From NCBI GenBank assembly GCA_033032865.1, contig JAWHQI010000013.1:868001-932000 (forward strand): 64,000 bases of DNA. Reading direction: 5' to 3'. The notes below the pieces were generated by a model. It was not told the DNA's origin. It saw only the letters and a list, made by a program, of their open reading frames with translations, and made no database searches. The translations under genes were made by a program, and so were the position numbers. Position 1 is the first letter of the stretch. The number at the start of each line of letters is the position of its first letter. Shown piece after piece: positions 22,030-31,220 of the stretch. Source of the stretch: Dactylorhiza incarnata (taxonomy: Eukaryota; Streptophyta; Magnoliopsida; Asparagales; Orchidaceae).

Positions 22030-22353
22030 TGTTATGGGCTTGGATCGTTGTCGGAGTGTTGGAGGCGGAGATACAAGGGGCATGCCCTAGAACGGTGGAG
22101 GAGGGGATGGGATAGGAAGAAACCCTAGAGGGTGGAGGAAGGAGAGAAGAGCTTAGAGAGAGAGAGAGAGGAATTTAGAGAGATAGAAGAAGTTTCATAA
22201 TTCATTGCTTAAATTCCAAATACATGAGATGGGTATGTTTATAGGACCCCGGGTGGCATGCCCGTAATTACATAAGATGCATGAAATATTAAAATGCTAA
22301 AACATTACAACGAGGTAAATAAGATAACTGACGGAGGACCATAACACATAACA
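22030..22353 (-). repeat. 3' LTR of the 2.15-kb element
   Basis: It is nearly identical to 23863-24182. Notable differences are an expanded AGAGAGAGAG tract (near 22158) and several single-base changes. It ends CACATAACA on the plus strand. The adjacent interior reads, on the minus strand, AAGAAGGACGGGTGGAA, the PPT. Confidence 0.9.
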
Positions 22354-23035
22354 TTCCACCCGTCCTTCTTTTTGAGCTTGTCCTCAAGCTCAAACTCCAG
22401 TAGGATGTTCGGGTTTTTTTTCCTGGCTCCTTAATCTCGCGCCAAAATAGCGTCTGGTAGTCCGTCGCGGTGGTAGTGGCGGCGAGGAGTAGCGACGGCG
22501 CCTGTGGGAAGACGAGTGGCGGAAGGAATGAGGCCGGTTGGTCTGGCGGAGCTGCGGGAGGCCGGAGTAGCAGGGCCACCGAAGGAGCAACGGCCGGCAA
22601 AATGAAGGGGTCCGGCGGAAATGGCGGTGTGGTGCGAGGCAGCAACGGCCATGCGGCCGGAAGGGCCGACAGAGTAGTGGCCGCCAGCGGAGGCAACAAC
22701 GTGGTCGGAGCCGGCAGAGCGGAAACCGGCGGTGACGGTGGCGATGTCGGCAGCGGCGACGACGGCGAGGACGGCGAAGGCAGCACAAGCGGTGCGGGCT
22801 TGGAGAGTGGGACCGTCAAGGCAGGAGCCGGTGGCGGAGGAGGCGGAACAGTCGGTGGCGGAATAGCCGGTGGCGGAATAGCCGGTGGCGGAATAGCCGG
22901 TGGCGGAACGTCAACGTATCCCAATTGATCAAGCTTCGCCTCGAAGCGAGACATGGAGGCTTGAAAAGTCGTTGACCACTTCCTCAGCATCGAGTGGAGG
23001 ACGCCCGCATCCGCGGCGCTAAGTTGAATATTCAT
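22354..23035 (-). CDS. Proline-rich ORF of the non-autonomous element
   Basis: A frame opening MNIQLSAADAGVLHSMLRKW at 23035 has a short helical segment FQASMSRFEAKLDQLG and then about 150 residues rich in Pro, Ala, Leu and Ser. These include three exact PPPAI repeats coded by GGCGGAATAGCCGGT tandem units at about 22856-22905. The frame continues across the PPT into the LTR, ending at 22289. The opening resembles the coiled-coil start of the gag at 33438-34712 (MEALVEALEHSLATINSRLEAQN) in kind, but no capsid domain follows. It may be a non-coding by-product of GC-rich sequence. Function unknown. Confidence 0.4.
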
Positions 23036-23848
23036 CAGTGAAATATGAAGAAGGGGGTGCGGTTAGGAAGAGACAAGAAAGTAAAATAAAATAAAGTAAA
23101 AGAGGGTTGGGGGATGTGATGCTGGCTGATGGGATAGGAGGAGCAGATAAGAATTAATAAGAAAAAGGAAAAGGGGGAAATGGCGCTGGGCTCAAGTCGT
23201 GGGAGATCGGAACTAAAAGGGGCTCGAGGAGTGCGGCTCGAGAAAGGTCGGGATGGATTTGACGGAGGGCGTACGGCAGGAGGACGTCGATGGAGAAAGA
23301 CGATCGCGACGTGAGAACCGATCGGAGGAAGTAGGCAGACTGGAGCGGGGTCTACGAGGGAGGAGATGAGCGGGGTCGACGATGGACTTGGGCGCAGGGA
23401 GAGCAGCGGGGATCGACAATAGAATTGGGCGCAGGGAGAGCCGCGGGGATCGACAATGGACTTGGGCGCAGGAGAGCAGCGGGGATCGACTTGGGCGCAA
23501 GGAGAGCAGCGGGGATGAAGCAGCGTGAAGGCTCCGCTGATCCTTACGACAGGAATTCGGTGGTGGCGGGGGGCAGCGGGAAAGAGGCGTCTGGAGAGGC
23601 GCAAGAATAGGAAATGGAGCGTCGGGTCGGCTCTAAAACTGAGCGGGTTCGGCGCTGCGGGTAGTAGATCGATGGAGACTGGTTGGCTTGCTGATGTTGT
23701 ACGCTCTGGTGGACGATGCAGTGGGCTGGAATGGACTGTCGTCAGTGAAAGTAACGCAGCTGCAGCGGAGAGGTGTTGGCTTGCGGGAGCAGTTGAAGCG
23801 GCGGAAGACGGCGGAAGGAGTGCCGGGAATGGAGTCGCCGGCGTTTAG
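23036..23848 (-). other. Leader of the 2.15-kb element
   Basis: A GC-rich stretch between PBS and the proline-rich frame. Near 23385-23510 it has four tandem copies of a unit about 30-40 bases long containing GGGGATCGACAATGGACTTGG. A 189-codon minus-strand frame (23035-23604) overlaps it and has no recognised domain, so I do not call it a gene. Confidence 0.5.
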
Positions 23849-23862
23849 CTCTGATACCAAGT

Positions 23863-24182
23863 TGTTATGGGCTTGGATCGTTGCCGGATTGTTGGAGGCG
23901 GAGATACAAGGGGCAATCCCTAGAACGGTGGAGGAGGGGATGGGAGAGGAAGAAACCCTAGAGGGTGGAGGAAGGAGAGATGAGCTTAGAGAGAGAGAGG
24001 AATTTAAAGAGATAGAAGAAGTTTCATAATTCATTGCTTAAATTCCAAATACATGAGATGGGTATATTTATAGGACCCCGGGTGGTATACCCGTAATTAC
24101 ATAAGATGCATGAAATATTAAAACGCTAAAACATTACGACGAGGTAAATAAGATAAGTGACGGAGGACCATAACACATAACA
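23863..24182 (-). repeat. 5' LTR of the 2.15-kb element
   Basis: On the minus strand it begins TGTTATGTGTTATGG and ends CCCATAACA, followed after two bases by the PBS. A TATA-like TATAAATATACCC (minus strand, near 24065) precedes a pyrimidine-rich leader (CTTCTTCTATCTC). Confidence 0.9.
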
Positions 24183-24293
24183 GACAGCAAACTGACGCCA
24201 CAACAGGAGCAGCTGGGAGAACTAGGACAGCAACAGAGAGCCGATACACAGAAGCAATCGGGTCCGATCCTTCAGGTCGACGGGAAAAACACC

Positions 24294-24306
24294 GCCTCTG
24301 ATACCA
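24294..24306 (-). other. Primer-binding site of copia D
   Basis: On the minus strand TGGTATCAGAGGC directly follows the LTR end CTCTCAACA, complementary to initiator tRNA-Met. Confidence 0.92.
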
Positions 24307-24447
24307 TGTTGAGAGCAAGAGGAGTGCGAACCTTAGGGTATTTTCCCTTCTGTCGATTGCTACAGACCCGGTTCCCTTTAAGTCAATTAGCCACCTCCTT
24401 GGATACACTCACCACTCGATGAGAGAATATTAGCTTGCAGTTTAACA
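24307..24447 (-). repeat. 5' LTR of copia D
   Basis: 141 bp, TGTTAAACTGCAAGC to GCTCTCAACA on the minus strand. It pairs with 16503-16643. The adjacent TSD CGCTT is at 24448-24452. Confidence 0.92.
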
Positions 24448-24452
24448 CGCTT

Positions 24453-25060
24453 AGGCCCATAGGCCGAAGAGAGTTCTTTTCTCCAAGGAACTATCTTGAG
24501 GGGGAAACGACCACCCTTGAGGCCAAGGTTTGGACAGACCCACCCTTTCAAGGCTTAAGTTTGCGATGCTTGAGGGGTCAACGGCCAGCCCTAAGGCCTG
24601 GTCTTAGATTGACTCACGCTATCGAGACTTAAATCGGCGATGCTCGAGGGGTCAACGGCCAGCCCGAAGGCCTGGTCTTAGATTGACTCACACTATCGAG
24701 GCTTAAGTCGGCGATGCTCGAGGGGTCAACGGCCAGCCCGAAGGCCTGGACTTAGATTGTCTCACGCAATCGAGGCTTAGAGCGGCGATGCTCGAGGGCA
24801 TGTCCAGCCCGAAGGTCTGGACTTAAATGAACTCACGTAATCGAGGCTTAGAGCGGCCCGAAGTCCTAGACTCAGATCGACTAACGCATTCGAGACTTAG
24901 AGTGACGAAGCTCGAGGGGTCAACAGTCAGCCCGAAGTCCTGAACTTAGATCGACTCACGCAATCGAGGCTTAGAGCGGCGATGCTCGAGGGGTCAACGG
25001 CCATCCCGAAGGCCTGGACTTAGATCGACTCACGCAATCGAGGCTTAAGTCGGTCCAACC
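24453..25060. repeat. 74-bp tandem repeat in the 3' region of gypsy C
   Basis: The word GCGATGCTCGAGGGGTCAAC recurs at 24637, 24711 and 24785 (exact 74-bp spacing) and again near 24905 and 24979, with one partial unit. Each unit includes CCAGCCCGAAGGCCTGG and ACTTAGAT..ACTCACG. It lies between integrase and the antisense ORF. Tat-group elements are known for tandem repeats in this position, some of which become satellites. Confidence 0.88.
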
Positions 25061-25439
25061 TCTTGAGGGACCCTCTAGATAACGATTCTGCCTCCCTTCT
25101 GGGACCAATAGGTGGGCAAGAGGAATGAGCACTTGGGGGAGTCGTCAGACAGCATACAATGGGGGAGCTGATCTCGGCCGCGATTGCAGAGGCGTGGTCT
25201 TAGGAGAACTCACTGTATCCAAGACACCACCCCCTTACTCGACCGAAGGTCCCGAATGGAGAGGTGGATGTTCATAATATAAGGCGCTCGTAGTTATCGC
25301 ACACTCCTTGACTTGCTTTTACTCCCAGTGCAAAAATTGAGTCTGAGTAAGCTCTGGTTAGAAAAATACGACAATTTGTATTGAATGCACAATAATTACA
25401 GGGTTACTGTTACAAGTCCCTTGTCTGACGCTCGTCCTG
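25061..25439. other. Spacer between tandem repeat and integrase of gypsy C
   Basis: No ORF or repeat is recognised here. It would be 3' untranslated sequence of gypsy C. A pyrimidine-rich run near 25230 and CACAATAATTACAGGG near 25390 are the only distinctive words. Confidence 0.4.
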
Positions 25440-26400
25440 AGTCGTCGGCCTAGGGGTAGAATATTTTCATGTCATCACAGCTCCAGGTGTTTTCGAGTAC
25501 TTCGCCTTCTTGAATTTGCAGGTGCTAACCTCCTACTCTTAGGGTTTCTAGGATCACGTACGGTCCCTCCCAATTAGGATTGAGTTTTCCCACAGTTGTC
25601 GATCTGGCAGCGGCATCGACCTTCTTTAGGACTAGGCGTCCTTTCTCAAATTGTTTGATTCAGACGTGCTTGTCGAAGTACTTAGTCATCCTCCTCTTGA
25701 CTTCCTCTTGTCGTGGCGAGGTCTCGAAGCTCTTCCACGGAATCCAAGGATTCTCCAGAGTTTCATCGTTCTCGAGCCTCCATTCTTCACTTCCTTCTTT
25801 CGCCGCAACCACTCTGGGACTAGGAACCTAAAATTCAACAGGAATGAGGGCCTCCGACCCATGAGATAGATTGAAAAGAGTGTCTCCAGTAGACGAACTC
25901 GGAGTGGTCCTAAGTGGCCATAGGACAGAGGAGAGCTGCTCTACCCAATTGCCTCGCAGGTTCTCAACCTTTTTTTTCAAGAGGTTGAGAATAAGCTTGT
26001 TGGCGGCCTCCACCTGGTCATTGCTTCGGGGATGATGCACAGAGGCAAAGCGCAGGTTAATACGTATCTGCCTGCAGAATTCTTCTATCTCGACGCTGGC
26101 GAACTGAGGGTCATTGTCAGTGACAATGGCATGGGGTATGCCAAACCGACATATGATATCTCCCCATTGGAAGTTTCTCACCACCTGAGACTTGGTCTTT
26201 GCAAGAGCTTTCACTTCTATCCACTTTGTGAAGTAGTCAATCATCACCAGGATGAACCGACATTGCCCGTCTGCGGGAAAGTGCCCTACCAGGTCAATTC
26301 CCCAGATAGTGAATGCCCAAGGAGACGTGATGGCCCTAAGCTGCTGGTCCGACAGTAGTTGCAATAGAGCGTAGAGCTGGCATTTCTAGCAACTCCGGGC
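25440..26400 (-). pseudogene. Gypsy C integrase
   Basis: The main frame (25828-26364) has WGIDLVGHFP (first Asp), IDYFTKWIEVKAL, IVTDNDPQFAS (second Asp) and HHPRSNDQVEAANK (Glu), then TTPSSSTGDTLFNLSHGSEALIP, which is the usual Tat integrase text. The C-terminal part continues in other frames to about 25440, including KLNPNWEGPY-like residues. Stops after EALIPVEF and upstream of MQLLSD break it. The D,D,E residues are all present. Confidence 0.88.
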
Positions 26401-26626
26401 GAAGCTCTCCGCATCCTTCCGAATAGTTGGCCAGAAGTATCCTTGTCGCTGGATCCTCTTCTTTAGCGTACGACTCCCTGAGTGGCTGTGGCACTAGATT
26501 GGTATGGGTGTCCCCTGCCCTAGGTCCATACTTGGCCAGACTATCGGCCGCGTCGTTCTCTTCCCTTGGGACATGCTATATGAAGAAGGATTTGAAGGTG
26601 TTGATCAAACTTTTAACCTTCGGGAG

Positions 26627-26890
26627 CTATTGCAGGAGGATCGGTTCCCTCGCTTCGAACTCCCCTCGGATTTGTGACGCGGCCACCAACGAGTCCGTGT
26701 GAATTCGGGTGTCTTGGACTCCCAGCTCCCTGGCCAGGCGGAAGCCTGCTATGACAGCCTCATATTCGGCTTGGTTGTTGGTGACGGGAAAGGGGATCTC
26801 CACTGCTTGCTCGATCGTTATCCCTTGAGGACTTATTAGGACGATCCTCGCTCCGAGGGAATCCTTTCCTGAGGCCCCGTCCACAAACAT
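26627..26890 (-). pseudogene. Gypsy C second (archaeal-type) RNase H
   Basis: FVDGASGKDSLGARIVLISP (first Asp), TNNQAEYEAVIAGFRLARELG (catalytic Glu in QAEYEA) and IHTDSLVAASQI (Asp in HTDS) are the conserved blocks of the second RNase H found in Tat-lineage gypsy elements. It follows the ordinary RNase H (26894-27300) and precedes integrase. The frame stops after EAREPILLQ. Presence of both domains is the main reason for the Tat assignment. Confidence 0.87.
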
Positions 26891-26893
26891 TTG

Positions 26894-27300
26894 TTAGGGG
26901 ACGAATTCCTCCGCCCCCACTTGCGCTTCTCCCTTTGTGGAAAAATCCGCTAAAAAGTCTACCACTGCTTGTGCTTTGATCGTCATCCTTGGCACATAGA
27001 TGATGTTGAACTCACTAAGTTCGACGGACCATTTAGTGAGCCGACTGGAGTGCTCCACCTTTTCGAGGACCGTCCTCAGGGGATGATCTGTCACCACTTT
27101 TATGGCGTGTGCTTGAAAATATGGCATCCACCTCCTTGCTGAGGTGATGAGTGTGAAGGCTAGCTTCTCCAAGATGGGATAGCGTAGCTCAGCCTTCCTG
27201 AGGACCATACTCGTATAGTAGATTGGTGATCAACGCCTCCCTTCCTCCCTGACCAGGACTGAGTTAACTGCATCGGATCCTACTCCCAGATAGAGGAAGA
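26894..27300 (-). pseudogene. Gypsy C RNase H (ordinary gypsy type)
   Basis: The frame has LRYPILEKLAFTLITSARRW, YFQAHAIKVVTDHPLRTVLEK and LTKWSVELSEFNIIYVPR, the Tat-type RNase H remnant that lies between RT and the second RNase H. Upstream residues in another frame (27210-27300) give the preceding strand. The frame ends at a stop after GAEEFVP, just before the second RNase H. Confidence 0.83.
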
Positions 27301-27309
27301 GGTTTTCTC

Positions 27310-28539
27310 CTTCGCGGTGCCTCTGAAGCAGAGGGGCTTGCATCAGTTGCTGCTTCAGGGTCTGGAAGAACGATTCGCATTCGGCGATCCACTCGAACTT
27401 TTGATTGCGGCGGAGAGTCCTAAAGAAAGGGGAGCATTTTTCCTTGCTTTAGACAAGAACCGACTCAAGCCTGCGAGCCTCCCAGTCAGTCGCTGCACTT
27501 CTTTGGTGTCCCTGGGGGAGGCCATCGCCATGATGGTCTTGACTTTGTCAGGATTTGGCTCGACTCCTGCGGGAGTGAGGAGATGTCCCAAGAATTTTCC
27601 TTTGCTAGCTCTGAAGATGCATTTAGGAGGGTTAAGTCTCATTTTAGATTTCCACAACGTTGTAATGGTCTCCTTCAGGTCCTCCGGATGCTCCGGAATG
27701 CCTCTGCTTTTGATCAAGAGGTCGTCGACGTAGACCTCGAGGTTGCGCCCCTTCTGGTTTTTGAAGACTCGGTCCATCATCGTTTGATAAGTCGCCACTG
27801 CATTCTTCAGACCGAAGGACATCATCTGGTAGGAGTAGCAGCCGTCGTTGGTGATGAATGAGACATCTTTTATGTCGGGAGAATGCATCCGGATCTAATG
27901 GTATCCTGAAAATGCATCAAGAAAACTCATCACAGGAAAACCGATGGCCGAATCAACCAACGCGTCGATTTGAGTCAGAGGGTAGCAATCCTTCGGGCAA
28001 GCTTTATTCAATAGTGAAAAATCTATAAACATGCGTCATTTACCCCCGATCTTCTTAACCATTACAACATTTGAGACTCAGCCTGGATACAGGATCTCTG
28101 AAATAAAATTTGTCTTCATTAGCTTTTGCACCTCCTCGCGGATGGGCGCCTGGGAGGTGGCAATCGATCTCTTCTTTTGACAAATCGGACGGACCTCGGG
28201 GTCGAGATTGAGTCGATGACATGCCACCTCAGTATCAATATCGGGCATGTATGCGGTGCTCCAAGCGAAGATGTCGATGTTGGCTTGGAGACATGTTGTG
28301 ATCTTCTGTTGAACCTCCCCTGCCATCTCCTTGCTGACCTTCAGGCTTTTGATCTTCCCGTCCGCAGCGTTCACATGACTCACATCCATCTCCTGCACCT
28401 CCTCTGCCGCTTCTAAGTGTGTCATCCCTTCCAGCACCCTATCGGCTTCTTCCGCATGTTCTCTCCAACTGATGTTGTTGACGGAGAGGAAGTAGCATTC
28501 CCTAGCTATCTTCGGATTGCTCTGAATCCAAATCTGCAC
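27310..28539 (-). pseudogene. Gypsy C reverse transcriptase
   Basis: Two frames cover it. The upstream one (28078-28539) carries FAWSTAYMPDIDTEVACHRL and QKKRSIATSQAPIREEVQKL. After stops near 27890-28077, where IDFSLLNKACPKDCYPL-like residues are seen, the downstream one (27355-27888) has YSYQMMSFGLKNAVATYQ, the catalytic motif VYVDDLLIKS, and KGKFLGHLLTPAGVEPNPDK. The catalytic Asp pair is intact although the frame has at least three stops. Confidence 0.88.
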
Positions 28540-28559
28540 CCCTACCTAAAAGTACTTCA

Positions 28560-28990
28560 TGCACTGATGAAAGGAGGAGAGAACATATTGGAAGGCGTTG
28601 TAAGAAGCCTTCCGAAGATAACGTTATAGCTGCTCGGAGCGTCGATTATTACGAACCGGCAGTTTTTTGAGGTGCCTCCAAGGGTCACCAGCAACTCTAC
28701 TCCTTCCTTCTAACTCTTTCCGCTCTCCTGCGAAGCCGAACAACGAACCATCTGAGTCCTTCACCCTCCTGGTTTCCAGCGTCATAGCATCAAACGCCTT
28801 TTTGAAGACGACGTTAACCGAGCTGTCATTATCCACCAGGATCCGAGTAACTGTAAAGTTTTCGATCGCTGCTTGGGTGACACGGGCATCATGGAATTGG
28901 TCCTCATTTTCCGGCCTATCCTCCGTCGAGAAGGTGATCTCTCCGACCGGAGGTGGGCCTTGGAACATTGACGCGATGCTCCTTCTGTAG
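28560..28990 (-). pseudogene. Gypsy C protease region
   Basis: The frame 28624-28968 has FSTEDRPENEDQFHDARVTQ and VTRILVDNDSSVNVVFKKAFDAM. The latter is the Tat-type protease block (usual text ILVDNGSSAD). The active site reads DNDSS, so the Gly of the D(T/N)GS motif is Asp and the enzyme is probably dead. It then shifts frame. Confidence 0.78.
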
Positions 28991-29029
28991 ATGCAATGGA
29001 GGTGCCCTTTCGAGAGGCCTCCACTCCTC

Positions 29030-30150
29030 CGTAGATGGAGTTGATTCCTCCTCGAGTCCCGAAATCAACCCGGTCCTCACATCTTACTCAGGTCGGGACC
29101 GGGGTTAGCACGCCCCCGGTTGATGATTTCTGCTGCAAATCTTCATTCCTTATTACCGGTGCTCTCCTGGCTCCTCCGACATTTCTTCTCATATCCAGGA
29201 ACTCCGAGCATGCCGCAGTGGCGTGCCCTTCTTCCTGGTGTAAGTCGTAGTAGAGGACCTCCTTCCTCCCCTGAAGTTCCCGATCTAGGGCCTTCCATCG
29301 CTGGTTCCGCGCATGATTGTTAACCGCCATTGATTCCCGAGGAGACCTAAAGGGCCTCCTGAACTCTTGTTGTCTTCCCGGTGCGCTGAAGCGAGCTCGA
29401 TACTCGGGAAAACGCCTTGGGTTGGGTCCGTGTGGACAATGTCCTTCCCCTGCTGACTTCCAAGGAGGACTATGGGTCGGGGCCTGAAGCCTTCTCTCGG
29501 GATCCCTTTGCTCCGGAATCGCTCCCGACCTTCTGAACTCTCTACCTTGTAGGCGGACATCCTCTGGCTTCCGGCCTCCTCCTGATTGCCTCGGTTCATC
29601 CTGCTTCGAGAGTCTCATGAGTGAGGCTAGGAAGTTCTTACTGTTGCCTTCCGCCTGAACGTGTCGTCCTGCGCGACCAATCAGCTCTTCGAAAGAGACA
29701 GGGGGGATCCCGATCCACCTACATCCTGAACAGCCCCTCCTGAAGGACAAAAGTGAGAGCCAGCTGGAGGGTGTAACCATCCACCTCCAGAATTTGCAGG
29801 ACTTCTTCTTGGAAGCGGTTGATGTAGTTCTCTAACGACTCGTCGGGCCCTTGTTTGAGGAGGAAAAGGGTGATCGGTCCCTTTTTCCTTTTCTTCAACG
29901 TTGCAAAACACAACATTAACCCTATGCGCAGGTCCTTGAAATAGTGGATAGAACCTGCAGTCAACTGGTGGAACCATTCTCTTGTATTCCCCTTGAAGGT
30001 GATCGCAAGTCTGCACACGAAGGCGTTGGTCATGGCTCGGATTGAGACAACGTCTTCAAACCATTGTAGATGTTGGATGGGGTTGTCCTTGCCGGTGTAG
30101 TTATTGAGCACGGGATCGTGGAATCCACCGAGAACTGGTGCGATCACCAT
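29030..30150 (-). pseudogene. Gypsy C gag
   Basis: The N-terminal frame (29719-30150) has the Retrotrans_gag domain: FHDPVLNNYTGKDNPIQHLQWFED, TFKGNTREWFHQLTAGSI and PDESLENYINRFQEEVLQI. After a frameshift near 29720, Arg/Gly/Pro-rich text follows with the knuckle-like YYDLHQEEGHATAACSEF (about 29215-29268), in which the leading Cys of the usual YCxFH is Tyr. Gag would form the particle. Two frames and a lost knuckle Cys indicate decay. Confidence 0.82.
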
Positions 30151-30561
30151 CTCCTCGCAGAATGGGCTCGTTGTACCATCCTGGCGAGGTGTTCTCTGGC
30201 GAGTTCCATCACCCTCGCGGAAGTGGAGAGCTCGTGGGGTGCTGCATCGGCTTCGCCCGTTCAGTCCTCGCTCTTCCTATAATGAGGTGGTGACTTCTTT
30301 GTCGGGCCGACGCGATGGTCCAACACCCTCGGTCGGAGTGATGACCATCGGCGAGGTCACTGTGAGCTCGGCAGCATGTGCTAGGAGAGCTCGCAGTGCC
30401 TCCATAACCCCCTCCCTGAATACCGCAAGGTCGGCTTTAGTGACGAACTCGTTCGGGGCTCACGTATTGTCAAGCTCCAAATCCCTTTCGTCATCATTCG
30501 TCATTGAACCTTTCACTGGAGGTTCTTCCTTCGATCATGGTTCAAGCTCACCGTACCAAAA
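30151..30561 (-). other. Gypsy C leader between gag and 5' LTR
   Basis: On the minus strand this is the 5' untranslated leader and N-terminal gag sequence. Short frames on the plus strand are shadows. The PBS candidate TGGTACGGTGAGC lies just inside the LTR edge (about 30546-30558) and does not match initiator tRNA-Met; the tRNA was not identified. Confidence 0.5.
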
Positions 30562-31220
30562 TGTTGAAACCAGGGCTATCCTGGTTCACAAAAGTTGGGA
30601 CCGGCTGCGACCAAAAGTTACTTGTCTAGCGGTCGGGAAGGACGAACTTAAACTAATGAGGGATGGAGACCGCAAGAAAGGATTTCCTGTAAACAGGATC
30701 TCGTGTGCTACAGCGAGGAGGTCCCGCCACTAACCCGGAAGTATATAGGAACTTCCCCTCCTAAATCAGAGATGTGCTCGGCACAAGGGAGGCACGGAGA
30801 GGTTTTTGGGAACCTTTGGGGGGGGTCAACGTGCCTTCAACTTGTGTCATGGGGTCCTATTTATAGGCAATCAAGGGAAGGGGGTTTATTTATTAGTTGC
30901 GAATAGCCACCCCTCCTCTTGAGATACTGGGTACCTGGCTCCTGGCGTGTTCGTTTGTTGTCGCTGTTTGGCGAGATCGCTTCTTGCGAGTTCGCTCCTT
31001 TATGACAAGGTCTCACTCACTGAGCTCTCTTCTGGCCGAGCCGGAACCGGTTGCTGAGAAGGCTAATAGCGTGCTAAGCGAGTTCACGCAGGGATCTCGC
31101 CGATCAAATAGACGAGTTCTTGATTTTTCTTGTTCTCGCCTCGCCGGGTTGATGACCACTTTCTGGAGGTAAGGGGGCTCACCATTAGGTCGGGGCCCAC
31201 CTCGACGAATATGGGTTGTA
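30562..31220 (-). repeat. 5' LTR of gypsy C
   Basis: On the plus strand it starts TGTTGAAACCAGGG and ends CGAATATGGGTTGTA, 659 bp. It contains CTATTTATAGGCAATC (TATA region), a shorter G-run (about 7) than the 3' LTR, and the empty hAT site CCTGGCTC (near 30936). Copia B coding resumes immediately after it with YDHYLRLQAH. Confidence 0.85.

Larger units (their letters stand above)
22030..24182 (-). mobile_element. 2.15-kb non-autonomous LTR element in copia D leader
   Basis: LTRs at 22030-22353 and 23863-24182 (about 322 bp, TGTTATGTG...CCCATAACA on the minus strand) bracket a 1.5-kb interior. The TSD is GGCAG (22025-22029) and GACAG (24183-24187), one mismatch. The PBS (minus strand TGGTATCAGAGC, 23849-23860) and the gypsy-type end GAGCTTGAGGACAAGCTC plus a purine run before the 3' LTR mark it as gypsy-derived. 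The interior lacks protease, RT and integrase and encodes a proline-rich frame. It is comparable to the TR-GAG elements elsewhere in this window but has lost the capsid domain. Confidence 0.87.
16503..24447 (-). mobile_element. Copia element D (minus strand, short LTRs)
   Basis: LTRs of 141 bp at both ends (16503-16643 and 24307-24447) are flanked by a perfect 5-bp TSD CGCTT (16498-16502 and 24448-24452). On the minus strand the order is 5' LTR, PBS for initiator tRNA-Met, gag, zinc knuckle, protease, integrase, RT, RNase H, a G-rich PPT and 3' LTR. A solo LTR (19015-20085) sits in integrase and a 2.15-kb non-autonomous element (22030-24182) lies between leader and gag. The coding region has a few frameshifts but the RT catalytic motif is intact. 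Confidence 0.92.
10023..31220 (-). mobile_element. Tat-lineage Ty3/gypsy element C (nested insertions inside)
   Basis: On the minus strand: 5' LTR (31220-30562), gag, protease, RT, RNase H, a second archaeal-type RNase H, integrase, a long 3' region with tandem repeats, an antisense gene-like ORF, PPT and 3' LTR (13818 to 10023). The second RNase H after the ordinary one and the extra antisense ORF are hallmarks of the Tat (Retand/Ogre) group. It lies within copia B between gag and protease. The 3' LTR is split by a hAT transposon (10277-13532) and the 3' region by copia D (16503-24447). Confidence 0.83.

Noticed and set aside
22470..22928. 152-codon Gly/Ala-rich plus-strand ORF
   Set aside because: Antisense shadow of the proline-rich frame; composition is explained by codon reversal.
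23035..23604. 189-codon Pro/Ser/Arg-rich minus-strand ORF as a gene
   Set aside because: Lies in the GC-rich leader of a non-autonomous element with a tandem repeat; no domain recognised.
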